Source of the DNA: Sphaerospermopsis sp. SIO1G1
GTDB lineage: Bacteria > Cyanobacteriota > Cyanobacteriia > Cyanobacteriales > Nostocaceae
Direction of reading: 5' to 3'
Length of the DNA: 41,317 nucleotides
NCBI GenBank assembly: GCA_010672785.1
Contig: JAAHFX010000012.1
Location: 1-41,317 of the forward strand
Positions 17,252 through 24,807 of the stretch are shown piece after piece. The notes under the pieces are model-generated. The model was not told where the DNA came from and did no database searches. It saw only the letters and a program-made list of their open reading frames with translations. Numbering within the stretch: position 1 is the first letter of the stretch; each line of letters starts with the position of its first letter. The position numbers and the translations under genes were made by a program.

Positions 17252-17833
17252 ATGATCGCCATTCCTCAACAACCACCCAAAATGACCTGTGAAGAATATC
17301 TCACCTGGGAAGCTAACCAAGATATTCGCTATGAATACATCAACGGCGAAATTTTCGCTATGACTGGTGGTACAATTCCCCATAATGATATTGCTCTCAA
17401 TCTTTATACTGCTTTACGTCCACATCTTCATCCTCAAGGTTGTCGAGTCAATGTATCAGATGTGAAAGTACAAGTGAGTCCCAACAGTGTTTACTTCTAT
17501 CCTGATCTTGTCGTTAGTTGTCACCCTGAAGATATCAAAGCTCGTAAATTTATTCAACATCCAAAATTAATTGTAGAAGTGCTTTCTCCTAGTACAAGTA
17601 GTAGATATAAAGGGGAAAAATTCCGACATTACTTAACAATTCCTTCTTTACAAGAATATATATTAATAGATCCCGATAGAATGTACGTTGATCGTTATTG
17701 TCGTGGAGAAGGGAGAATGTGGCTTTACTATCCATACACTACAGGAGACATAATTAATTTATCAAGTATTGAATTTGAAATTCCCATTGAATTATTATAT
17801 GAAGGGATAGAATTAGAAAGTATAGAATTATAA
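17252..17833 (+). CDS. Uma2 family endonuclease (DUF820)
   Basis: A ~193-residue protein of the Uma2/DUF820 PD-(D/E)XK group, very abundant in cyanobacteria. The family pattern is complete: MTCEEYLTWEANQDIRYEYI, INGEIFAMTGGTIPHN, YFYPDLVVSC (catalytic Asp), and PKLIVEVLSPST (the E-V-L-S strand), followed by RYKGEKFRHYLTIPSLQEYI. The ATG at 17252 is chosen over an upstream TTG at 17237. DNase activity is predicted from fold; biological role unknown. Confidence 0.88.
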   Translation: MIAIPQQPPKMTCEEYLTWEANQDIRYEYINGEIFAMTGGTIPHNDIALNLYTALRPHLHPQGCRVNVSDVKVQVSPNSVYFYPDLVVSCHPEDIKARKFIQHPKLIVEVLSPSTSSRYKGEKFRHYLTIPSLQEYILIDPDRMYVDRYCRGEGRMWLYYPYTTGDIINLSSIEFEIPIELLYEGIELESIEL

Positions 17834-17881
17834 GCAGAATCATAAAATCAAATCTGTAAAAATAAGGAGATAATTAAAATT

Positions 17882-18460
17882 ATGGCCAAAGGTAAAAAAC
17901 GTAAACCAGAATGGATTAAAGAAACCCTAGAACTAGATCCTAATCATCATTGGGAAGGACCAGATGATTACAATATCTTTGTAGCCGGTAAAGGTGCAGT
18001 GCGCTTTAATGTTCCTCGCAAATGGATACTTGATCCCCAAGAAAAGTCCTTTAAATTCAGAGATAAAAAACCACCAAATGATGATTGTTGTTTAGAGGTT
18101 TCCTATAATCATTTACCACCAAATGATTGGACATTATTTCCCCTCAAAAAAACTTTAAAAAAAATCATTGAAGATGATAGTCGTGATGTAATTGAAACCG
18201 CAGAAATAGTTAAAGTCAAACGCCAAACCGCCAAAATTATGTGGGGACAAATTAAATTTATTGATACCCAAGCTGAACCCAGAGAAGCATTTTCGAGAAT
18301 TTGTGTAGGTTTAGGTTCAAATATTCAATGTTTAATTACTTTTGATTATTGGGTGGATCAAGTAGAGGAATTAACACCTGTTTGGGATGAAGTGATGCGG
18401 AGTTTAACACTAGGTTTATATATTCGTGATCCTCGAACTGGTTTAGCATTTCCTGATTAA
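17882..18460 (+). CDS. Conserved hypothetical protein
   Basis: A 192-residue soluble protein with a good ribosome-binding site (AAGGAGAT) 11 bp before its ATG. It opens with a basic segment (MAKGKKRKPEWIKE), then HWEGPDDYNIFVAGKGAVRF. The rest has alternating strands, including CCLEVSYNHLPPNDWTLFPL, AKIMWGQIKFID and LITFDYWVDQVEELTPVWDE, reminiscent of a lipocalin- or PsbP-like fold, but I cannot assign a family. No signal peptide. It sits between Uma2 and GrpB on the nifD element and is probably an independent cargo gene. Confidence 0.7.
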   Translation: MAKGKKRKPEWIKETLELDPNHHWEGPDDYNIFVAGKGAVRFNVPRKWILDPQEKSFKFRDKKPPNDDCCLEVSYNHLPPNDWTLFPLKKTLKKIIEDDSRDVIETAEIVKVKRQTAKIMWGQIKFIDTQAEPREAFSRICVGLGSNIQCLITFDYWVDQVEELTPVWDEVMRSLTLGLYIRDPRTGLAFPD

Positions 18461-18510
18461 ATTAGTTACTATTAGCAGCTATAAAATCTATAAATAAACT
18501 ATATAAACTC

Positions 18511-19047
18511 ATGAAAAATCAGATTCGCAAAGTAGAAGTAGTTTCCCATGATCCCGACTGGAAAAACAACTTTCTAGCTGAGTCACAAAATATTCAAATT
18601 GCGCTTAGTGAAAACTTAGTCAGAATACATCACATTGGTAGTACAGCAATACCTGGTATTTATGCAAAACCCATCATAGATATTTTATTAGAAGTTCGAG
18701 AAATTGAAGAAGTTGATATCAAAAATTCAGATATGGAAATATTAGGTTATCAAGTTATGGGTGAATTTGGAATACCAAACCGTCGCTTTTTCCGCAAACA
18801 AAACCAAGCAGGAATTAGAACACATCATGTTCATGCTTTTGAAATTGGTTCAGTACATATAGAACGTCATTTAGCATTTCGAGATTATATGATTTCCCAT
18901 CCTCAAGATGCACATCAATACAGTAAACTCAAACGTGAACTAGCTCAAAAATATCCTCATGATATTGATAGTTATATAGATGGTAAGAATGATTTTGTTA
19001 AAGAAAAAGAAATAAAAGCAAAAGATTGGTATATAAGTTACAAATAA
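18511..19047 (+). CDS. GrpB family protein (UPF0157, nucleotidyltransferase-like)
   Basis: A 178-residue GrpB/UPF0157 protein. Signatures are VVSHDPDWKNNF, the HHIGSTAIPGIYAKPIIDIL core, resembling the GS...D.D active-site region of nucleotidyltransferases, and HLAFRDYMISHP. Enzyme activity for this family is not established. It is cargo of the nifD element, in the same direction as its upstream neighbours. Length and motifs look complete. Confidence 0.88.
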   Translation: MKNQIRKVEVVSHDPDWKNNFLAESQNIQIALSENLVRIHHIGSTAIPGIYAKPIIDILLEVREIEEVDIKNSDMEILGYQVMGEFGIPNRRFFRKQNQAGIRTHHVHAFEIGSVHIERHLAFRDYMISHPQDAHQYSKLKRELAQKYPHDIDSYIDGKNDFVKEKEIKAKDWYISYK

Positions 19048-19057
19048 ATTATCTTAC

Positions 19058-19143
19058 CTGAATCAGGATGTCCAGGATTTAAAGATTTACAGGATGTAGT
19101 TGATTGCGGAGAAATTAGACATGAGTTAAAATTGGATAACTGA
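19058..19143. repeat. 86-bp direct repeat, copy 1 (CTGAATCAGGATGTCCAGGA)
   Basis: Closely matches 19795-19880, with a few substitutions in the middle. The two copies flank the minus-strand Uma2 gene. The CAGGATGTCCAGGATTTAAA type of repeat is frequent in cyanobacterial genomes. Confidence 0.85.
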
Positions 19144-19168
19144 CTTTTTCAACTTATTGTGAATATTG

Positions 19169-19744
19169 CTAACCTTCGATTTCTTCCTCCGTAAAAATAG
19201 GAGGCCATAATTCAGAAATAGGTACTTCCCAACCAGGTAAAAGTTCAGATATAGTTAAAATATCATTGTTTTTAAAAACAACAGGTTCAGTTTGATCATG
19301 ATAAACAGTTACGGTTTCTTCATCAGGGTCAATTAAAATTCCCACTACTGCACCCAAGTTAATAAAATTGAGAACCTTCTTTTCTAATATTTTAATTCTA
19401 TCACTTTGAGATTTAATTTCCACAACCAAATCAGGAACAAGTTCACCAAAGTAACGAGGACTTTGACGCAACCTTGCAGCACGGACAAAGGAAACATCTG
19501 GTGCAGTGAGATTGCTATCTGGTAAAATGAAACCACCCGCAGAATCAAATACTCTTCCTAAACGACGGGGATAAACCCAATTAGCTAATAATCTGCTAAA
19601 AAGAATACCAATTTCACTAGAAACTATATCAGATGGACCCATAATAGAAATACTCCCATTTTCTAATTCCACATCATAATCTAAACCTGCTGCATTGATA
19701 GCATTTTGGAGTTTTTCTACATCATTAATTGTCATGGTTGACAT
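19169..19744 (-). CDS. Uma2 family endonuclease (DUF820), second copy
   Basis: A 191-residue Uma2 protein distinct from the one at 17252: LENGSISIMGPSDIVSSEIG, LTAPDVSFVRAARL (catalytic Asp region) and LVPDLVVEIKSQSD (E-x-K strand), then FINLGAVVGILIDPD. It is on the strand opposite to the rest of the cargo and is bracketed by 86-bp direct repeats, suggesting it was inserted as a unit or could be lost by recombination between them. It ends with an acidic tail (TEEEIEG). Confidence 0.88.
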   Translation of the reverse strand: MSTMTINDVEKLQNAINAAGLDYDVELENGSISIMGPSDIVSSEIGILFSRLLANWVYPRRLGRVFDSAGGFILPDSNLTAPDVSFVRAARLRQSPRYFGELVPDLVVEIKSQSDRIKILEKKVLNFINLGAVVGILIDPDEETVTVYHDQTEPVVFKNNDILTISELLPGWEVPISELWPPIFTEEEIEG

Positions 19745-19794
19745 ATAATTTTGCTCCTGATTATAAACTTCAGCTATTAATATTTTATATTAGT

Positions 19795-19880
19795 CTGAAT
19801 CAGGATGTCCAGGATTTAAAGATTTATAGGATATCATTTATTGTGTGAAAATTAGACATGAGTTAAAATTGAATAACTGA
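19795..19880. repeat. 86-bp direct repeat, copy 2
   Basis: The partner of 19058-19143; spacing between copies is 737 bp. Both copies share the ends CTGAATCAGGATGTCCAGGA and TTAGACATGAGTTAAAATTG. Confidence 0.85.
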
Positions 19881-20235
19881 AATTTTAGTTTCAACAACTT
19901 TTAAAAAATCCTCTCATATAAGTGACAGATTTATAGAGTATGTCATATTTTTACTTTATCATTTCTTTACCATCTTATTTATCTGGCACATCTTAATTTT
20001 TAGTCTAAAAAAATCAATCTACAAAAACTAATTATATTTAACTAAATCACCAAATACCAAAAATTCACAACTTTCTCAACCCCCATAAAATCAGACATTT
20101 ACCACTTGCAGTTATCCACAAACAATGTTAATATATAACTTAATAAAGTTAAATTAGACTAAAAGTTAAAAATTAACTGATTCTGGTTTTTGAAAACCTG
20201 AAAATACCGCACATTCCCATCTCAATTACCAGGTT
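19881..20235. other. AT-rich border region of the nifD element
   Basis: About 355 bp with no gene. The sequence is strongly AT-rich and holds nothing I can name. It adjoins the high-coordinate recombination site. Confidence 0.6.
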
Positions 20236-20242
20236 CGGAGTA
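20236..20242. other. Core direct repeat of the large nifD element, high-coordinate copy
   Basis: CGGAGTA; extended to CGGAGTAATCC, it is the inverse of GGATTACTCCG, the core I recall from the PCC 7120 nifD element. Confidence 0.9.
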
Positions 20243-20703
20243 ATCCCAAGAGTGCATTTGACGGAAAGGAAGACCCATTTTTTGGAATACGTACTTCTCT
20301 TTCACACCAGAAGCAATTAAGTCTGGGTTAAGAGTTTTAACAAACTCTTCAAATTCGTAAGCAGTTACGTCATCATAAACGATAGTACCGTTTTCAATGT
20401 AGTGAGTAGTACGTTTATAATCATCGTTATGAGCAAACTCATAACCAGTACCTACTAACTTCATACCCAAATCTAGGAAAGCGGGTACAACGTGACGAGG
20501 ACGTAAACCACCAACCATCATTGCAACTGTTTTACCTTCCAAACGAGGACGGTATTTAGCAACGATTTCATCCATAGCAGGCTGATACTTAGCAATAACT
20601 TTCTCAGCGTTTTCTTGGATTTTAGAATCAAATCTAGCAGCGATCGCTCTTAAAGATTCAGCAATTTTGGTAGGTCCGAAGAAGTTGTACTCCATCCAGG
20701 GAA
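20236..20703 (-). CDS. nifD: nifD, middle segment (nitrogenase MoFe protein alpha subunit)
   Basis: Residues ~300-453 of NifD, lying between two elements. It begins in the core repeat at 20697-20703 (PWMEYNFFGPTKIAESL) and runs to HSWDYS at 20236. It includes the GKTVAMMVGGLRPRHV strand and His448 (RQMHSWDYS), the expected homocitrate/FeMo-cofactor ligand. After joining to the 5' segment, Cys281 and His448 are 167 residues apart, exactly the spacing of Cys275 and His442 in Azotobacter NifD. This supports precise removal of the 247-bp insert. In unspliced DNA it would need the internal ATG at 20695 to be translated. Confidence 0.95.
20697..20703. other. Core direct repeat of the small nifD insert, low-coordinate copy
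   Basis: CAGGGAA (TTCCCTG in gene sense) is identical to 20944-20950. It encodes the Pro-Trp junction of NifD. Confidence 0.88.
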
Positions 20704-20943
20704 GTTCATATTTCCGTATTTAAAATCCCCTCCACACAATGCTTTTACATCTCTGCATTTTCTTTAGCTTATTCTTGGCTTAAATCATGGCTTTTTTTTG
20801 CTAATTTGCCATAAATATTTTTACGGTCTTAATTTGAGCTTAAAATTTTGGAGATTTCTGTTCACTTTTAACAGTGCTTGCTAGGAGCAATGTTTTAGCT
20901 GGACAGAATCTTGGTATAAACCCAGAATATCTCATATTTTGTT

Positions 20944-20950
20944 CAGGGAA
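20944..20950. other. Core direct repeat of the small nifD insert, high-coordinate copy
   Basis: CAGGGAA, identical to 20697-20703. The TGA stop created at the junction overlaps its last two bases in gene sense. Confidence 0.88.
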
Positions 20951-21842
20951 TACCATAAGCTTCTTCCATGTGACGGCTGATATAGTTCATAGAACGATAA
21001 CAGTGGATGAGGTTGATCTTCACATTAGGAGTCAACAACATCTCGTTGATAGTACCGTCACCAGACCACTGAGCAACAACACGCAAACCAATTTCTTCTA
21101 ATAAGATACGGCTTGCCCAAGCATCACCACCGATGTTATAGTCACCGATGATTGCTACGTCGTAAGGAGTAGACTCAAATTTGAGAGAACCGTCTTTCTT
21201 AGCTTGGTCTGCTCTGGGGAATACCCAGTCACGGATTTGGTCGTTAGCGATGTGGTGACCCAAGGACTGAGACACACCACGGAAACCTTCGCAACGTACA
21301 GGAATTACAGGTTTACCGATTTCTTTAGCAGCTTTCTTAGAAACCGCTTCGATGTCATCACCGATTAGACCAATGGGACATTCAGATTGAACGGAAACAC
21401 CACGGTTTAAGGGGAATAACTCATCGATCTCTTGGATCATTTTGGTTAACTTCTTGTCACCACCGAACACGATGTCGCGTTCTTGGAAGTCAGAAGTGAA
21501 GTGCATTGTACCAAAGGTATCAACACCTGTAGTACCAAAGTAGTAGTTACGACGACCAGACCAAGACCAGTAACCGCAACCTACAGGACCATGACTGATG
21601 TGAACCATGTCCTTAATAGGACCCCAAACCACACCCTTAGAACCTGCATAAGCACAACCACGAGCGGTCATTACACCAGGTAAGGATTTGACGTTAGACT
21701 TAACACCACAATCAGACTTACCTTCTTCATGTACGTTTAAGTGTTTTGCACGTCTCTTAGCAGCCTTTTCGGGGTAAGCTTTAAGAACGTCTTGAATCAG
21801 TTCTTTTCTTTCTTCAACAATATTCTTGTCGGGAGGAGTCAT
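20944..21842 (-). CDS. nifD: nifD, 5' segment (nitrogenase MoFe protein alpha subunit)
   Basis: Residues 1-299 of NifD, from the ATG at 21842 (purine-rich AGAGAGG upstream) to EEAYGIP. The P-cluster cysteines are Cys63 (ARGCAYAGSKG), Cys89 (GPVGCGYWSW) and Cys155 (QSECPIGLIGDD), and the FeMo-cofactor ligand Cys281 (HCYRSMNYISRH) is also here. Translation stops at the junction with the 247-bp insert. Joined with the middle and 3' segments the coding length is 1,509 nt, divisible by three, giving 502 residues. It follows nifH by 133 bp. Confidence 0.96.
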
Positions 21843-21975
21843 GTTTTGCCTCTCTTAATTCTTCTGGATATTTAGATGGGTAGGGATGGGGAACTTAATC
21901 CCCACGGGAAGGGAAGGAAGGTAAAAAGGAAATTATGTAGAGTTTTCCTTTTTCCTAGTCCTCAATTACTGAATA

Positions 21976-22434
21976 CTACTTGGTAGCAGAAGCAGGCTTA
22001 CCAATTTCTGTGTTTTTGGTGTCGTCGTCTAATAGACCGTATTCAATCAACAATGCTTCTAATTCATCCATTTCTAGAGGAGTAGGAATTGTTAGTTTTT
22101 TGTTGTTGATGATCTTCTTAGCTAATTCACGGTATTCGTGAGCTTGGTTGCTGTCAGGAGCATATTCGTTAACGGTCATACGACGCAATTCTGCGTGTTG
22201 AACGATATTGTCACGAGGTACGAAGTGAATCATTTGAGTGTTTAAACGTTCAGCCAAGTTCATGATTAACTCGTCTTCACGGTCAACTTTACGGCTGTTA
22301 CAGATTAAACCACCTAAACGTACACCACCAGAGTGAGCATATTTCAAAATACCACGAGCGATGTTGTTTGCAGCGTACATCGCCATCATTTCACCAGAGG
22401 TAACGATGTAAATTTCTTGTGCTTTACCTTCACG
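21976..22434 (-). CDS. nifH: nifH, 3' segment (nitrogenase iron protein)
   Basis: The C-terminal 149 residues of NifH. From the core repeat (22426-22434) it reads REGKAQEIYIVTSGEMMAMY, then LGGLICNSRKVDREDEL and FVPRDNIVQHAELRRMTVNE, ending in a TAG at 21976. Joining 28586-28152 to 22425-21976 gives 885 nt and a 294-residue protein, the normal NifH length. The Walker A loop and both cluster cysteines are on the other segment, so neither half alone could be a functional Fe protein. Confidence 0.96.
   Translation of the reverse strand, partial: REGKAQEIYIVTSGEMMAMYAANNIARGILKYAHSGGVRLGGLICNSRKVDREDELIMNLAERLNTQMIHFVPRDNIVQHAELRRMTVNEYAPDSNQAHEYRELAKKIINNKKLTIPTPLEMDELEALLIEYGLLDDDTKNTEIGKPASATK
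22426..22434. other. Core direct repeat of the nifH element, low-coordinate copy
   Basis: ACCTTCACG (CGTGAAGGT in gene sense, Arg-Glu-Gly) is identical to 28152-28160. Confidence 0.92.
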
Positions 22435-22544
22435 GCAAAGATTATTTATCCTCTTTAAATTGCTCTAAAATGTTTATTTTAGACTATGTTTGCCGTAATC
22501 ATTGTCTAGAGTGAACAGTTTTTTTATTAGGGTAAATCTAGGGT

Positions 22545-23948
22545 ATGAACAGAACACAGGAAGCATTTGCCGATTTTCACCAAACAGCTATTAATGATGG
22601 GGGATATTTGGGTAGAATGCACGCGGTACATGAACAAGAAAATCATCTAACGGCAAAATTAACTACAGAATTAAAAGCAATTAATAGCAGATTAAAAGCT
22701 GCCAATGTTTGTGTTTCAATTCGCAAATCCGGTAATTCTTTACAGTTAAGATGCACCTTACCTATTAAACCAGGGGATATTGATAAAAACGGTAGCGGTA
22801 CAAAACAATATGATATTTCTTTGAGTATTCCTTTTAATTTTAATGGTTTGAATACTGCGGAAGAAGAAGCCTATGAATTGGGAAAGTTAATTGCTAGAAA
22901 ACAGTTTCAATGGAATGATAAATATTTAGGAAAAACTCGGATTAAAGCTAGTTTAAAATCTATTGGTAATTTAGTTATAGATTTTGAAAAAAACTACTTT
23001 CAAACTCGGAAACGAACTTTAAAAAGTGAAAATACTTTTAGTAGTTATTTTTATATTGCTCAAAAGCATTTACCCAAAGAAAAACTAGCTATTAACGCCA
23101 ACTTTATTGAAGCTGTACAAAATTGTCAATCTTCAGACAGTGTAAAAAATGAGTTAATTAAGGTAATTCGAGTTTTATGTAAATGTTCTGGTTTGGAAGT
23201 TCCGGAATTAAATAATTTAAAAATTAAAGCTACTGCAAAACGGAGACGTGACGTACCAACAGATATGGAAATAGAAAAAGAATATTTGAAATTTGAAAAT
23301 TATGCCATTAACCGTCCTAGTAAGTTAACCACTAGAGATGATAGGAATAATTGGAAATTATGGAGATGGGTATATGGAATGTTAGCCACCTATGGTTTAA
23401 GACCGATTGAAATTTTTGTTAAACCAGATTTAGATTGGTGGTTATCTGCTGATAATACTATGAATACATGGCGAGTCAATGAGGAATGTAAAACCGGAGA
23501 AAGAGAAACTTTACCACTATATCTGCATTGGGTAGAACAGTTTGATTTAAAAACAGATTTAGAAGCAATTGAGTTATTAAGGATTAAAGTTAAAGATAAA
23601 ATTACCAGTAGAGAAATAAATGCTGCTAGACATGGTACAGATAGATGGTTTAGAACTGTTAGTGTAAATTTTAAACCCTATGATTTGCGTCATGCTTGGG
23701 CAATTCGAGCGCATTTAATTGGGATTCCCATTAAAGCTGCTGCTGATAATTTAGGTCATTCTGTGAATATGCACACCTCGATTTATCAAAGGTGGTTTAG
23801 TTTAGAAAACAGGAAAGTTTCTATTGAGGAAGCAATCAAGAAAAAATCCAAAGTTGAAGAATTAAAAGAAATGGTTTTTCTGTTAGAGCAGGAAAATAAC
23901 AGGTTAAGACTTGAAAATGAAAAATTAAGGTTGCAAATAGAAAATTAG
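22545..23948 (+). CDS. XisA-family tyrosine recombinase of the nifH element
   Basis: A 467-residue recombinase paralogous to XisA. Catalytic positions: Arg286 (GLRPIEI), Lys316 (CKTGERETLPL), Tyr379-Asp-Leu-Arg382 (YDLRHAWAIRAH), NLGHS and nucleophile Tyr414 (IYQRWF). The N-terminus (QEAFADFHQTAINDGGYLG) aligns with PCC 7120 XisA, so it is full length. The C-terminal 40 residues are strongly coiled-coil (leucine/glutamate heptads). The gene starts 110 bp inside the low-coordinate border, opposite to nifH, the same arrangement as the nifK element. Predicted to excise this element. Confidence 0.94.
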   Translation: MNRTQEAFADFHQTAINDGGYLGRMHAVHEQENHLTAKLTTELKAINSRLKAANVCVSIRKSGNSLQLRCTLPIKPGDIDKNGSGTKQYDISLSIPFNFNGLNTAEEEAYELGKLIARKQFQWNDKYLGKTRIKASLKSIGNLVIDFEKNYFQTRKRTLKSENTFSSYFYIAQKHLPKEKLAINANFIEAVQNCQSSDSVKNELIKVIRVLCKCSGLEVPELNNLKIKATAKRRRDVPTDMEIEKEYLKFENYAINRPSKLTTRDDRNNWKLWRWVYGMLATYGLRPIEIFVKPDLDWWLSADNTMNTWRVNEECKTGERETLPLYLHWVEQFDLKTDLEAIELLRIKVKDKITSREINAARHGTDRWFRTVSVNFKPYDLRHAWAIRAHLIGIPIKAAADNLGHSVNMHTSIYQRWFSLENRKVSIEEAIKKKSKVEELKEMVFLLEQENNRLRLENEKLRLQIEN

Positions 23949-23953
23949 AATAG

Positions 23954-24616
23954 TTAATTTTTGAATGTTACCCTAAATCTTCTTCCTGGTGGTGATTCTT
24001 GATTATCAAAATAGTCTTCAAACTGTTGCAATGATAAACCTATATCTACAAATTGCATCACATCATTTTTAGTTAATGGATAGGGGACTTTTTCTAAAGT
24101 ATCTTCTGGATTTCTACCTCTGCAAATTATTAATAATGTTCCTTCAGCAGTGAGAAAATTAGCTATTACAGGAACAGTTATTGACATTAATGATGTAGGT
24201 AGTGATTGTAAAGTATAGGATTCTAAAATAAAATCAAAATTTTGATTCCAGTCAGCAGGAGGATTTAATAAGTCAGCTACTTGATAGTTAACTAAAGAAT
24301 CAGGAAATCTCTGTTGACACCATTTTATAGCTGAGGTGGAAATATCAAAAGCTGTAACTTTAAAACCTCGTTTTGCTAATTTTTCTGCATCGTCTCCTAA
24401 ACCACAACCAATAACTAACGCTGTTTTTTCTTGTTCTTGAATCTGATGAGCATCTAACCATTGTAAGAGGTTATGATTAGGCTGCATATCTGCCCAAGGA
24501 ATTAGTTTTTCATCATTATTCGCTTGGGAGTAAAGGACTTCAAACCATTCTGTTGATTTACCTGCTTCGATGTATTGCTGGGCTAGGTTTTGAACGGAGG
24601 AGCGATTTTCGGACAT
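23954..24616 (-). CDS. Class I SAM-dependent methyltransferase
   Basis: A 220-residue Rossmann-fold methyltransferase. Motif I is ALVIGCGLGDDAEKLA (about residues 60-76), followed by FKVTAFDIS (acidic residue for the SAM ribose) and NYQVADLLNPP. The later part (DFILESYTLQSLP, GTLLIICRGR) fits the thiopurine methyltransferase-like group. Substrate unknown. It converges on the recombinase with only 5 bp between stops, so shared termination is likely. No target-recognition domain for DNA methylation is seen. Confidence 0.85.
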   Translation of the reverse strand: MSENRSSVQNLAQQYIEAGKSTEWFEVLYSQANNDEKLIPWADMQPNHNLLQWLDAHQIQEQEKTALVIGCGLGDDAEKLAKRGFKVTAFDISTSAIKWCQQRFPDSLVNYQVADLLNPPADWNQNFDFILESYTLQSLPTSLMSITVPVIANFLTAEGTLLIICRGRNPEDTLEKVPYPLTKNDVMQFVDIGLSLQQFEDYFDNQESPPGRRFRVTFKN

Positions 24617-24683
24617 AATAGATATGTGGTAAATATTATCTGATGATTTTTATTGTTATACTATATTTTGTGTATTTTGATTA

Positions 24684-24747
24684 GGACTTACACATTTTTA
24701 CTAAACATCGGGATTTGAGATTGCTTCCTGTCGTCGCAATGAAAGTA
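24684..24747. repeat. Dispersed repeat fragment (AGGACTTACACATTTTTACT)
   Basis: About 60 bp resembling 39104-39158 (AGGATTTACGCATTTTTACG, then ATTGCTTCCTTACGTC). Both look like ends of a mobile repeat. It lies in the gap between the methyltransferase and the HigA-like gene. Confidence 0.6.
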
Positions 24748-24807
24748 TTCCTGTATGCTAAATTCAAAACAATGTGGAAAATGCTAGATTATTCAATAAA
24801 GAGTTGA

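Larger units (their letters stand above)
8623..20242. mobile_element. nifD interruption element (11,613 bp, XisA type)
   Basis: Repeat-to-repeat distance is 11,613 bp, close to the classical 11-kb nifD element of Anabaena PCC 7120. It interrupts nifD at the Ser-Gly of the HSWDYSGPYHG segment. Unexcised NifD reads WDYSEPGN then stop (20222). Excision restores WDYSGPYHGYDG. Cargo in order: RNA ligase-like gene, xisA, Rpn nuclease, DUF433/DUF5615 pair, HicAB, a DUF1036-like secreted protein, NB-ARC ATPase, HigBA, truncated AAA ATPase, Uma2, an unknown protein, GrpB and a second Uma2. Only xisA has an obvious link to excision. Confidence 0.95.
20697..20950. mobile_element. 247-bp gene-less interruption element in nifD
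   Basis: A 7-bp direct repeat (CAGGGAA) bounds 247 bp of AT-rich sequence without any gene. Reading from the 5' part of nifD gives EEAYGIP then TGA at once. Reading the other side gives ELPWMEYNFFG. Precise removal of 247 bp yields EEAYGIPWMEYNFFGPTK, the conserved NifD sequence. A second, subterminal direct repeat (TCATATTT, 20706-20713 and 20932-20939) lies close to both ends. With no recombinase, excision would need a trans-acting enzyme, possibly one of the three XisA relatives. It could be a deletion derivative of a larger element. Confidence 0.85.

Noticed and set aside
21483..21683. Plus-strand open frame inside nifD
   Set aside because: It is antisense to strongly conserved nifD codons and is a shadow of that gene.
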